A stretch of 64,000 nt of DNA, taken from contig NZ_CP121659.1 in NCBI RefSeq assembly GCF_029714365.1, positions 2,418,001 to 2,482,000 of the forward strand, given 5' to 3'. Under the pieces are notes generated by a model. It searched no databases, was not told the origin of the DNA, and worked only from the letters and a program-made list of their open reading frames with translations. How positions within the stretch are numbered: the stretch's first letter is position 1; each line of letters opens with the position of its first letter. The position numbers and the translations under genes were made by a program. This DNA comes from Sinorhizobium terangae (GTDB lineage Bacteria > Pseudomonadota > Alphaproteobacteria > Rhizobiales > Rhizobiaceae). This document shows, piece after piece, positions 36,551 through 45,752 of this stretch.

Positions 36551-37051
36551 TCACGCCTCCCCGACGGTTTCGAACAGCACCGCATCGACTGCACGTTGCG
36601 CGTCCATTCCGGACCAAACGACAAACTGGAACGCCTGGAAATAGGACTCGCAAGCATCGAGCGCACTCGACAACAGCACCTCGACCTGCTGATTCGTCGG
36701 TTCCGCGCCGCCCGCGAGCAAGAGAGATTGGCGGAAGATGATGACTTCTTCTTGGCGCCAGAGGTCGAAATGCCCCATCAGCACCTGGCCGTTGATATGG
36801 GAAAGCAGGCGGATCACCTCGTTGACGCGGCTTTCCGGCACCTTGATATCGAAGGCGCAAGCCAGATGCAGCGCCTCGAACTCCTCCATCCAGGAGAAGG
36901 AAACGTGATAGTCCGCCCATTTGCCTTCGACCGTCATGGCGATCTCGTCTTCACCGGAGCGCTCGAAAGACCAGTCATTGTTGGCGGCCACGAACTCGAT
37001 CATATCGACCGGGTTGGACTGGCGTTCGACTTCCATTTCCAAAAGGCTCAT
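36551..37051 (-). CDS. YbjN domain-containing protein
   Basis: A 166-residue protein of the YbjN family, which resembles type III secretion chaperones in fold and is linked to stress and motility in enterobacteria. Family blocks are VAANNDWSFERSGEDEIAMTVEG, YHVSFSWMEEFEALHLACAFD and HFDLWRQEEVIIFRQSLLLAGG. It is the first gene of a minus-strand unit with proC one base downstream. Function unknown. Confidence 0.88.
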   Translation of the reverse strand: MSLLEMEVERQSNPVDMIEFVAANNDWSFERSGEDEIAMTVEGKWADYHVSFSWMEEFEALHLACAFDIKVPESRVNEVIRLLSHINGQVLMGHFDLWRQEEVIIFRQSLLLAGGAEPTNQQVEVLLSSALDACESYFQAFQFVVWSGMDAQRAVDAVLFETVGEA

Positions 37052-37596
37052 GCATCACCCTTACGGCGCGGCACAGGCGCGCAAGATCGCGTTCACAAGA
37101 CGCAACGCTGCAAACCCAATACCAGATACGGACACACTATGATTGCTGGACGCACGGCCATCCTGGCTTACTTACCCTGCCCGGAGCTTACGTGATCCGT
37201 TTCGAATCATCATTTAAAATCAGTGTATAACGGCAGAGTCAGCCTGCCAGCCCCTCGGGCGAAAAATTGCGGCGAAGAATGACGCCCGCGTTGCAGTTTT
37301 GATTCAGCACCGATGCTTAAGCGACTCTGCCATAAGGACTTTTTGGCAGTGTCCACAGGTGGAAAACTTTTCAGATTTTATTAACTCTAAGGCGCCGCAC
37401 GTCTCTTCCGACAAACAAGATCGCCTAGCACTTTGAATTGCCGCATGATTCCTCAATTCGGAGTCCGATTTGAGGAATCATGCGGCACGCGCGATCGTAT
37501 AGACACGCAGCAGTCTTCTACCCGCAGGCCCGCAGGAAACGCGATGAACCTCGCTCGCTCCGAGAACAGAGACGGAGCGGCAAGGCCAATAGGTCG
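37052..37596. other. 545-bp intergenic region with a repeat, no gene seen
   Basis: The first part is the upstream region of ybjN on the minus strand. At 37387-37485 lies an A-B palindromic element. The middle (about 37190-37390) is unannotated and A/T-richer; it contains short readings only and no obvious RNA motif. Confidence 0.5.
37387..37485. repeat. A-B mosaic palindromic element
   Basis: A diverged module A (CTAAGGCGCCGCACGTCT onward), the TTTGAATTG linker, then module B with a perfect 16-bp stem: CCGCATGATTCCTCAA (37441-37456) and TTGAGGAATCATGCGG (37470-37485). Confidence 0.75.
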
Positions 37597-37863
37597 TTAC
37601 TTCTTCTTTCCGGTCTCTGCGAGGCGTGCTTCGAGCGCTTCGATGCGGGCAAGCAGCGCGTCGTTTTCGTCGCGCGCCTTGACGGCCATTTCCTTGATCG
37701 CCTCGAATTCCTCGCGCTTGACCACATCGAGCGAATTCAGCCAGCTTTCGGCCTGCGCGCGGAAAGCCGTCTCGACCTCGCGTCGCACGCCCTGGGCAGC
37801 GCCCGCCGCATCGGTCATCAGCTTGGCAAAATCGTCCAGAATGCGGTTGGCTCCAGTGCTCAT
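37597..37863 (-). CDS. UbiK-like accessory factor (BMFP family)
   Basis: An 88-residue coiled-coil protein of the YqiC/UbiK family; in E. coli UbiK assists ubiquinone synthesis by binding UbiJ and the membrane. The N-terminal amphipathic helix (RILDDFAKLMTDAAGAAQGV) and the C-terminal coiled coil (ENDALLARIEALEARL) are both visible, and the tail ends in lysines. The start at 37863 (MSTGAN) gives the family length. It is divergent from lgt. Confidence 0.87.
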   Translation of the reverse strand: MSTGANRILDDFAKLMTDAAGAAQGVRREVETAFRAQAESWLNSLDVVKREEFEAIKEMAVKARDENDALLARIEALEARLAETGKKK

Positions 37864-38045
37864 TGTCCAGATCTCCATTTCAGCGTCGCGCAACAGCGCG
37901 GTCTTGAAATTGAGGTAGGGTCACCGGCGAAAGGATGCAAGGAAAATAAGATGGCGCTGGGGTGACGGCCGCCTCCGGCGGCTTGACCCGCCCGGATTCG
38001 ATCGCCATGTTCCGCCAAAACAACCGGCCGGCACGAGACAAGACC

Positions 38046-38888
38046 TTGGAAACAATCGCCACCCGCCTCGCCATCCTCCCCTTCCCGGAAATCGACCCCG
38101 TCATCTTCACGATCGGGCCGCTTGCCATTCACTGGTACGGCCTCGCCTATGTCGCAGGCATCCTCATCGGCTGGTTCTATGCGCGCCGCATCGTCCAGAA
38201 CACCGCGCTCTGGCGCAACGGGACCCCCGCATTCAACCTGACGCAACTCGACGATTTCCTGCTCTGGGTTGCCGCCGGCATCGTCCTTGGCGGACGCATC
38301 GGATACATCCTTTTCTACGATCTGAGCTCCGTCCTGCAAAATCCGATCCGCGCGATCGAGATCTGGAACGGCGGCATGTCGTTCCATGGCGGCTTGCTCG
38401 GCACGACGCTCGCGATGATCATTTTCGCGCGGCGCAACGCTATTGCCGTCTGGAGCCTGTTCGACGTCGTCGCCGCCGTGGTGCCGATCGGCCTCTTTTT
38501 CGGCCGCATCGCCAACTTCATCAACGGCGAACTTTGGGGACGTTTGTCGTCCATGCCCTGGGCGATCGTCTTTCCGACGGGCGGTCCCTTTCCCCGCCAC
38601 CCGAGCCAGCTCTATGAGGCGGCGCTCGAAGGCATTCTGCTCCTCCTGGTGCTTGCCTATTTCGTCTACCGTCGCAAAGCATTGAAGGTCCCCGGCCTGG
38701 TCTGCGGCATATTCGTCTGCGGCTATGCCGCGAGCCGCATTTTTGTCGAATTCTTCCGCGAACCGGACGCTCAGATCGGCTATCTGGCCGGCGGCTGGCT
38801 GACCATGGGCATGGTGCTGTCGCTGCCGATGGCGCTCGCAGGCATATGGGCGATCGCGCGCGCACGCCGGGCAGCAGCGACCGCATAA
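38046..38888 (+). CDS. lgt: prolipoprotein diacylglyceryl transferase
   Basis: A 280-residue inner-membrane enzyme that adds diacylglycerol to the lipobox cysteine of prolipoproteins, the first step of lipoprotein maturation. About seven membrane helices are predicted. Family motifs: [12 protein letters not shown], the essential SFHGGLLG, and the signature [14 protein letters not shown]. The start is taken as TTG 38046 because Lgt proteins begin shortly before LPFPEIDPV; an ATG at 38007 would add 13 polar residues. The MidA-like gene follows after 12 bp. Confidence 0.95.
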   Translation: METIATRLAILPFPEIDPVIFTIGPLAIHWYGLAYVAGILIGWFYARRIVQNTALWRNGTPAFNLTQLDDFLLWVAAGIVLGGRIGYILFYDLSSVLQNPIRAIEIWNGGMSFHGGLLGTTLAMIIFARRNAIAVWSLFDVVAAVVPIGLFFGRIANFINGELWGRLSSMPWAIVFPTGGPFPRHPSQLYEAALEGILLLLVLAYFVYRRKALKVPGLVCGIFVCGYAASRIFVEFFREPDAQIGYLAGGWLTMGMVLSLPMALAGIWAIARARRAAATA

Positions 38889-38900
38889 CTGGACGGGTGC

Positions 38901-40004
38901 ATGACGAATCCTCTTGCCGACAAGATCAAGGCGCTGATCAAGACCAACGGGCCGATCAGCGTCACCGACTACTTTTCGCTCTGCCTCGCCGATCCGCAGC
39001 ACGGCTACTACCGGGTCCGCGAGCCCTTCGGCCGCGCCGGCGATTTCACCACCGCGCCGGAGATCAGTCAGCTTTTCGGCGAAATGATCGGCATATTCCT
39101 GGTGCATGCGTGGCAGGAGCACGGCCGCCCTGAGCCTGCGATCATCGCCGAGATCGGCCCGGGCCGAGGCACGATGATGTCCGATACGCTGCGCGTCATC
39201 GCTCGGCTGGCGCCCGATCTCTATCGGTCGGCGAGCGTCCACCTCGTAGAGACGAGCGAGCGGTTGCAGAAGGTGCAGGCCGAAACGCTTGCGGGACACG
39301 AGGGCAAGGTCCATTGGCACGCGAGCTTCGAAACCTTGCCCGCAGGCTTTCTCCTGCTCGCGGCAAACGAGCTTTTCGACGCAATTCCCATCCGGCAATT
39401 CGTTCGCACCGCGCAGGGGTTCCGCGAGCGGATGGTCGGTCTCGACGCCGATGGCGAATTGATCTTCGCGGCCGGCGTTGCGGGCATCGACCCGTCGCTT
39501 CTGCCCTCGCCGGCGCAATCGGTCGCAGAAGGCACGATCTTCGAGATCGCCCCTGCACGCGACGCAGTAATGGCCGCGTTTTGCGAGCGTCTTCGCGCCG
39601 GCGGCGGTACGGCAATCATCATCGACTACGGACATCTGGCGACCGGCTACGGAGACACACTGCAAGCGGTGCGCGAGCATCGCTACGATCCTCCGCTCGC
39701 CAGCCCCGGGCGGGCGGATCTCACGAGCCATGTCGATTTCGAGCAGCTTGCCCGCCGCGCGAAGGCGGAAGGGCTGCAGGTCAACGGACTTGCCCATCAG
39801 GGTGACTTCCTCGTCGGCCTCGGCCTGCTCGAGAGGGCAGCCGCACTCGGCCGCGGCAAGGACACGCCGACACAGGAAGGCATTCGCGCCGCCGTCGAAC
39901 GGCTCGCCGGCTCGGGAGCAGGAAAGATGGGCGAACTGTTCAAGGTGCTGGCGGTCAGCAGTCCCGAAGTCACGCTGGCGCCGTTCCAGAAAAAGGCACA
40001 GTAA
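38901..40004 (+). CDS. MidA/NDUFAF7-like SAM-dependent methyltransferase
   Basis: A 367-residue class I methyltransferase of the MidA family; the mitochondrial NDUFAF7 methylates an arginine of complex I subunit NDUFS2. The family N-terminus is GPISVTDYFSLCLADPQHGYY, the SAM loop is IAEIGPGRGTMMSD, and later blocks are LLAANELFDAIPIRQF and IIDYGHLATGYGDTLQAV. Its place between lgt and pgeF is common in Rhizobiales as I recall. A role in complex I assembly is inferred from family only. Confidence 0.9.
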   Translation: MTNPLADKIKALIKTNGPISVTDYFSLCLADPQHGYYRVREPFGRAGDFTTAPEISQLFGEMIGIFLVHAWQEHGRPEPAIIAEIGPGRGTMMSDTLRVIARLAPDLYRSASVHLVETSERLQKVQAETLAGHEGKVHWHASFETLPAGFLLLAANELFDAIPIRQFVRTAQGFRERMVGLDADGELIFAAGVAGIDPSLLPSPAQSVAEGTIFEIAPARDAVMAAFCERLRAGGGTAIIIDYGHLATGYGDTLQAVREHRYDPPLASPGRADLTSHVDFEQLARRAKAEGLQVNGLAHQGDFLVGLGLLERAAALGRGKDTPTQEGIRAAVERLAGSGAGKMGELFKVLAVSSPEVTLAPFQKKAQ

Positions 40005-40013
40005 CGATCAACT

Positions 40014-40116
40014 GTCTACACCGTTGAGCGTCTTCTCACAGACACGGCCGCCGCCGTACCCCATTGAATTGTTGCATGTTTTACCCTCAAATCGATTGCG
40101 GTTCAGCAAACCCTGC
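40014..40116. repeat. A-B mosaic palindromic element (diverged)
   Basis: A degenerate module A (GTCTACACCGTTGAGCGTC) is followed by ATTGAATTGTTGCATG and a half-preserved module B ending in CCTGCAG. It lies between the MidA-like and pgeF genes. Confidence 0.5.
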
Positions 40117-40250
40117 AGCGGGCTGGCGGCGGTTGGGCGATTGACAGTGCCAGCATGCCGCGTCAACATCGCGCCGCAAATCAGCCGCAAGTCACCGGGC
40201 CGCGACGCGCCCCCAATTCCTATGAAACCTCAAGATAGCAAGGGCTACCG

Positions 40251-41045
40251 ATGCAGGACGACGCCTCGCTTTCCCCGGTTCAGAGTCCGCTCTTCAGTAC
40301 AAAGGCGGGACCGGCGATCGCACACGGCTATTTCACCCGCAAGGGCGGCGTTTCCGAAGGCATCTATCGCGGCCTGAATGTCGGCCTCGGTTCGAAGGAC
40401 GACCGCGAACGCGTCGGCGAAAACCGGGCGCGCGTCGCGCGCTGGTTCGATGCCGAGCCGCGGCGCCTTGCAACCGTCCACCAGATCCACTCGCCGGACG
40501 CCGTCGTCGTCGACGGCAGCTATGACGGCGCGCGCCCCGATGCCGATGCGCTCGTGACTGCGACCCCGGGTATCGTGCTCGGCGTTCTTTCAGCCGATTG
40601 CGGGCCGGTGCTCTTTACCGATCCGCAAGCCGGCGTGATCGGCGCGGCCCATGCCGGTTGGAAAGGCGCGCTCGGCGGGATTCTGGAAAGCACCATCGAG
40701 GCGATGATCTCGCTCGGCGCGCGCCGCGAGCGGATCATCGCCTGCCTTGGCCCTTCGATCAGCCGCACGCACTACGAGGTCGGGGCCGAATTCGTCGAAC
40801 GGTTCATTGCCACCGACGAGGACTATGCATCTTTCTTCAGCCCGTCCGGACAGAACGGCCATGCCATGTTCGACCTGCCGGGGCTGACAATCCGGCGACT
40901 GACGGAAGCCGGCGTGACGGCGGAAAATCTCGACATCTGCACCTACGCGGACGAGGACCGTTTCTTTTCCTACCGCCGCACGACGCACAGACAGGAGCCA
41001 GACTACGGCCGGCAGATGTCGGCGATCTGCATACGGGAGATTTGA
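40251..41045 (+). CDS. pgeF: peptidoglycan editing factor PgeF (YfiH, laccase-domain)
   Basis: A 264-residue protein of the YfiH/PgeF family; the E. coli protein keeps peptidoglycan precursors correct by removing L-Ser from misincorporated UDP-MurNAc. Zn/Cu-site residues appear in VHQIHSPDAVVVDG, SADCGPVLFTDP and AAHAGWKGALGG, with GPSISRTHYEVG further on. The gene is followed one base later by the M24-fold gene, so they are probably co-translated. Confidence 0.92.
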   Translation: MQDDASLSPVQSPLFSTKAGPAIAHGYFTRKGGVSEGIYRGLNVGLGSKDDRERVGENRARVARWFDAEPRRLATVHQIHSPDAVVVDGSYDGARPDADALVTATPGIVLGVLSADCGPVLFTDPQAGVIGAAHAGWKGALGGILESTIEAMISLGARRERIIACLGPSISRTHYEVGAEFVERFIATDEDYASFFSPSGQNGHAMFDLPGLTIRRLTEAGVTAENLDICTYADEDRFFSYRRTTHRQEPDYGRQMSAICIREI

Positions 41046-41046
41046 A

Positions 41047-42198
41047 ATGGCGCTTCAGTTTGCCGCAGAGGAATACGCAGCCCGCCTTGCGCGGCTGACG
41101 GCCAAAATGCAGGAAGAGAAGCTCGACGCCCTGCTGCTCTTTGCGCAGGAGAGCATGTACTGGCTGACCGGTTACGATACGTTCGGCTACTGCTTCTTTC
41201 AGACGCTGGTCGTCACGAAAGACGGATCGATGGTGCTCCTGACGCGCTCGGCCGACCTGCGCCAGGCGCGTCACACGTCCAATATCGAGCGCATTGAAAT
41301 CTGGGTGGATCGGGTCAATGCCGATCCGGCGGTGGACCTCAAGAACCTGCTCAACGAACTCGACCTGCTCGGCTGCCGGATCGGCGTCGAATACGACACG
41401 CACGGCATGACCGGCAGAACGGCACGACTGGTCGACCACCAACTCGCCAACTTCGGCGAAATGATCGACGCCTCGCTCCTTGTGAGCCGCCTTCGCCTGA
41501 TCAAGAGCCCCGCCGAAATCGCCCATGTCGAAAAGGCAGCCAGCCTCGCCGACGACGCGCTCGAAGCGGCCCTGCCACTGATCCGCCCGGGTGGCAGCGA
41601 GGCCGCCATTCTCGCGGCCATGCAGGGCGCGGTCTTTGCCGGCGGTGGCGACTATCCGGCCAACGAATTCATCATCGGCTCCGGCGCCGACGCCCTGCTC
41701 TGCCGCTACAAGTCCGGCCGGCGCACGCTCGACGCCAACGACCAGCTGACCCTCGAATGGGCAGGCGTCAGCGCCCATTACCATGCGGCAATGATGCGCA
41801 CCGTCGTGATCGGAGAGCCGACCGCCCGCCACCGCGAGCTCTACAGCGCCTGCCGCGAGACGATCCAGGCGATCGAAATGGTGCTCCGCCCCGGCAACAC
41901 CTTCGGCACCGTCTTCGACGTCCATGCCAAGATCATGGACGAACGCGGCCTCGCCCGCCACCGGCTGAACGCCTGCGGCTATTCTCTTGGTGCGCGCTTC
42001 TCCCCATCCTGGATGGAGCACCAGATGTTCCATGTCGGCAACCCTGAGGAGATCGAGCCGGACATGTCGCTCTTCGTGCACATGATCATCATGGATTCCG
42101 ACAGCGGAACAGCCATGACCCTCGGCCAGACCTACCTCACGACACCCGAGAAGCCACGCGCGCTCTCACGTTACGGGCTGGACTTCATTTCTGCGTAA
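41047..42198 (+). CDS. M24-fold (creatinase-type) hydrolase lacking metal ligands
   Basis: A 383-residue protein with the creatinase N-terminal domain (residues about 1-150, MYWLTGYDTFGYCFFQ) and the pita-bread M24 domain. By eye, the five usual metal ligands are replaced: LEWAG where DxG is expected, HAAMMRT for the second aspartate, GYSLGARFSP for GHGIG, and MSLFVHMII for the glutamate strand. This resembles creatinase and ectoine hydrolase (DoeA), which work without metal, more than Xaa-Pro peptidases. The length is normal. It is coupled to pgeF (one-base gap). The substrate is unknown. Confidence 0.85.
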   Translation: MALQFAAEEYAARLARLTAKMQEEKLDALLLFAQESMYWLTGYDTFGYCFFQTLVVTKDGSMVLLTRSADLRQARHTSNIERIEIWVDRVNADPAVDLKNLLNELDLLGCRIGVEYDTHGMTGRTARLVDHQLANFGEMIDASLLVSRLRLIKSPAEIAHVEKAASLADDALEAALPLIRPGGSEAAILAAMQGAVFAGGGDYPANEFIIGSGADALLCRYKSGRRTLDANDQLTLEWAGVSAHYHAAMMRTVVIGEPTARHRELYSACRETIQAIEMVLRPGNTFGTVFDVHAKIMDERGLARHRLNACGYSLGARFSPSWMEHQMFHVGNPEEIEPDMSLFVHMIIMDSDSGTAMTLGQTYLTTPEKPRALSRYGLDFISA

Positions 42199-42239
42199 GG
42201 AAATCCGCCTATGATTTCCGACCGAGACGGAAGGCAGCT

Positions 42240-42290
42240 TCCTGGAGCATCCCTTGTGCGTTCATTTCAACGCACGGCGCTCTAGAAGCT
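42240..42290. repeat. module A-like palindrome (diverged)
   Basis: CTGGAGCATCCCTTGTGCGTT and AACGCACGGCGCTCTAG match module A in layout but with a different central stem (GTGCGTT/AACGCAC). It sits between the M24-fold gene and the lipoprotein gene. Confidence 0.45.
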
Positions 42291-42375
42291 GTCGGGAAGC
42301 GGAACGGGATCAGGGCGTGCGAAGCTCCCCTCCCGCTCCGACTGTTAGAGTCGAGACGGACGGACGGTGGGAACG

Positions 42376-43308
42376 ATGCGCAAGCTGATCATGCCTATCG
42401 CAAGCCTTGGTCTTGCAACTGCACTTACAGGCTGCAACAGCACGGATGTGCTGATACCGCAGGTGGATGTGGGCGCCGGGAACTTCCGTTCCCCGCCCGT
42501 GACGCAGTCCGATCTCGACACCATGTCGACGCAAACGGCCATCGTTCCGGTGCAAACCGTGCCACCAAGCAGCACGGCCGCCTTCTCGGCGCAGCCGAAC
42601 ATCTCCAGCCCGCCGACGCAATATGCCACGGGCGATGCCACCTATACGGATCCTGCCGGCACGCTCGACGCCCAGGCAAACCGCCTTGCCGAAGGCACGG
42701 TGCCGATCCAGTCAAGGCAGGCCCAGACCGTACAAGACGAGGCCGAACAAGGCGAGACGGGCCCAGACGAGACTGGACAAGACGAGGTCGGGCAAGTTGA
42801 GGTAAGGAAGGTCCAGACCACGCGCATACAAAGCCCCGCCCCTCAGCAGGAGCCGGCCCCGCAGCAATCCGCGACGGAACCAGCAGCCAGCGCGCCCCAA
42901 CAAGAAGTAGACCAGACCGCCGCCCTGCCAGCGGCAAGCGGCTCGGGCGGCATTCGCTTCCTGCCGATCATCGGTGCACCGGTCGAGGCGGTGACCCCGC
43001 TTTCGAAACAACTCGGCGCCGACGCCCGCGCGCAGGGGCTGGCGATCAAGGGCTCTGCGGACAAGACGAGCGAGCATATCCTCAAGGGCTATTTTTCGGC
43101 GCTCAACGACGGCGGCAAGACGACGGTCGTCTATGTCTGGGACATTCTCGACGGCAGCGGCAACCGCCTGCACCGCATCCAGGGCCAGGACACCGTGGGC
43201 AGCACGGCCGCCGAGCCCTGGAGCGCGGTCCCGCCGGAAACAATGCAGGCGATCGCCACCAAGACGATCAAAGCCTACCTCGATTGGCGTCAGTCGAGAG
43301 CAGGATGA
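42376..43308 (+). CDS. hypothetical outer-membrane lipoprotein
   Basis: A 310-residue lipoprotein: signal peptide with the lipobox LTGC (cysteine about residue 20). The first half is low in structure, rich in Thr/Pro/Gln, with a degenerate acidic run (DEAEQGETGPDETGQDEVGQ, about 117-136) that looks like an expanded short tandem repeat. The C-terminal half (about residues 195-305) looks globular: LPIIGAPVEAVTPLSKQL, EHILKGYFSALNDGG, TVVYVWDILDGSGNRLHRI. The start at 42376 is ATG; a GTG at 42367 is less likely. The stop codon lies in a repeat. No family recognised. Confidence 0.85.
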   Translation: MRKLIMPIASLGLATALTGCNSTDVLIPQVDVGAGNFRSPPVTQSDLDTMSTQTAIVPVQTVPPSSTAAFSAQPNISSPPTQYATGDATYTDPAGTLDAQANRLAEGTVPIQSRQAQTVQDEAEQGETGPDETGQDEVGQVEVRKVQTTRIQSPAPQQEPAPQQSATEPAASAPQQEVDQTAALPAASGSGGIRFLPIIGAPVEAVTPLSKQLGADARAQGLAIKGSADKTSEHILKGYFSALNDGGKTTVVYVWDILDGSGNRLHRIQGQDTVGSTAAEPWSAVPPETMQAIATKTIKAYLDWRQSRAG

Positions 43309-43340
43309 GAAAAAGCGTGCGGTTTTCCGCCCGTATGCTC
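43299..43340. repeat. module C palindromic repeat (diverged), covers a stop codon
   Basis: GAGCAGGATGAGAAAAAGCG and GTTTTCCGCCCGTATGCTC follow the same layout as the repeat at 3473-3522. The TGA at 43306-43308 inside it is the stop codon of the lipoprotein gene, so the repeat forms the 3' end of that coding region. Confidence 0.55.
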
Positions 43341-43580
43341 GCGACCCAAATCGTCGTGAACTTGGCCAGCTGACGCAAAGTTTTTAGGGTAATGGCCTTT
43401 GCGCCGCAGCATTCCCCCTTGCATTCAGGTTCAGGGACGCTAAAAAGCGGCCGATCAGCTCTGAACAGCGGCCATCCGTAAAGATTGCCCGCGATCGGAA
43501 TGGCTCACGGATTTTGCGCGGAGAAAACCGCCCCGGACTGCACCCGGACGGAGGCCGCGCCAGCTCAAGGCGGACCGTCA

Positions 43581-44513
<933 letters not shown>

Positions 44514-44555
44514 AGTCGTTCGGTTCGACGAAGGTCACTGCAGCAGGAATGTGTT

Positions 44556-44587
44556 AACGCCGGCGCCCTAGCGCCGGCGTTCTTCTT
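44556..44587 (+). terminator. terminator of prs
   Basis: AACGCCGGCGC (44556-44566) and GCGCCGGCGTT (44571-44581) form a perfect 11-bp stem around a four-base loop, with a CTTCTT tail. It may also mark the end of the convergent aldo/keto reductase transcript. Confidence 0.85.
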
Positions 44588-44592
44588 AGAGC

Positions 44593-45627
44593 TTATCGAC
44601 CTTTACCCAGGACCTGCGCCACCGGCTGGTCGGCTAGATTGTCGATGAACCAGTTCGGATAGACCGGCGCCGGCACGGTCTCTGCATCGAGCGCCGAAAT
44701 TTCACCTTCCGTCAGGGTGAGCTCCGCAGCTCCGAGGTTGTCTGCCAACTGGTGCGGCTTGGAGGCCCCGAGCAACACGCTTGTTACTGCCTTCTTGGCG
44801 AGCAACCAGGCGATCGCTACTTGTGCCACGCTCGCCCCATGCGCGTCGGCGATGGTGCGCATGCGTTCCACGAGCCGGAACCCCTGTTCCTTGTCGAACG
44901 GCAGGATGTCGAAGCCCGAATAGCGGTTGTCCGGATCGCCGAGATTCTCGCGAGTGTATTTGCCGGAAAGGAAGCCCGAGGCGAGCGGGCTCCAGACGGT
45001 GAGCCCTAGCCCATAACGCTGTATCATCGGGATGACATCTCGCTCCACGTCGCGGCCAAGCAACGAATAATGCATCTGGCCATGGGTGAAGGGCGCAAGG
45101 CCATTGGCCTTCTGTATTTCGAGCGCCGCCGCGACCTTCCACGCCGACCAGTTCGAGAAGCCGATATAGCGCGCCTTGCCGGAGCGGATGACCTCGTCGA
45201 GCGCCGACAGCGTCTCTTCCAGCGGCGTGTAGGGATCCTCCTTGTGGACGATGTAGACGTCGATCCAGTCGGTGCCGAGCCGTTTCAGGCTCTGGTCCAC
45301 GGACCAGAGAATGTGGCGGCGGGAGAGACCGGCCTGCGTCAGCGGCGTCCCGGTGCGAAAACCGACCTTCGTGGCGATCACCACCTCGTCGCGACGCGTC
45401 CTCAGCGCCTCGCCGAGAATGCGCTCCGACTGACCGGATGCGTATGCGTCGGCCGTATCGAAAAAATTGATGCCGGCATCCAGCGCTTTCCCGACGAGGG
45501 CGGCCGCCGCCTCGGCATCCGTCTTGTAGACTGCACCGATGCTGCGGTCGCCGGCCGTGAAGGTCATGGCGCCGAAAGCAAGACGCGAAACCACGAGACC
45601 GGTATTGCCGAGTGTTGTGTACTGCAT
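44593..45627 (-). CDS. aldo/keto reductase
   Basis: A 344-residue NADPH-dependent aldo/keto reductase, TIM-barrel fold. The catalytic tetrad region is visible: DTADAYASGQSE (aspartate and tyrosine), the lysine in VIATKVGF, and the histidine in IVHKEDPYTP. The cofactor loop VTSVLLGASKPHQL near residue 290 is typical. It is divergent from a LysR regulator over 125 bp containing a perfect palindrome. The substrate is unknown. Confidence 0.93.
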   Translation of the reverse strand: MQYTTLGNTGLVVSRLAFGAMTFTAGDRSIGAVYKTDAEAAAALVGKALDAGINFFDTADAYASGQSERILGEALRTRRDEVVIATKVGFRTGTPLTQAGLSRRHILWSVDQSLKRLGTDWIDVYIVHKEDPYTPLEETLSALDEVIRSGKARYIGFSNWSAWKVAAALEIQKANGLAPFTHGQMHYSLLGRDVERDVIPMIQRYGLGLTVWSPLASGFLSGKYTRENLGDPDNRYSGFDILPFDKEQGFRLVERMRTIADAHGASVAQVAIAWLLAKKAVTSVLLGASKPHQLADNLGAAELTLTEGEISALDAETVPAPVYPNWFIDNLADQPVAQVLGKGR

Positions 45628-45721
45628 GTTTTCCTCCGTTCTGCCCGATGGGCCACATTAGCGGTTGGCGGCGATCATGCCAAAACGGATTATTGTGAAA
45701 AATAGGATGTCTCTGTAAAGG

Positions 45722-45742
45722 TTATGAAGAATAACTTCATAA
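45722..45742. promoter_or_regulatory. probable LysR operator
   Basis: TTATGAAG (45722-45729) and CTTCATAA (45735-45742) are perfect 8-bp inverted repeats around AATAA, in the region between divergent aldo/keto reductase and LysR genes, and fit the T-N11-A frame of LysR sites. It ends only 10 bp before the LysR GTG start, so it may control the regulator's own expression. Confidence 0.7.
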
Positions 45743-45752
45743 TGGCGCGACA

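Noticed and set aside
37860..39797. A 645-codon minus-strand reading opposite lgt and the MidA-like gene
   Set aside because: Antisense shadow; no recognisable domains, while the plus strand has clear families.
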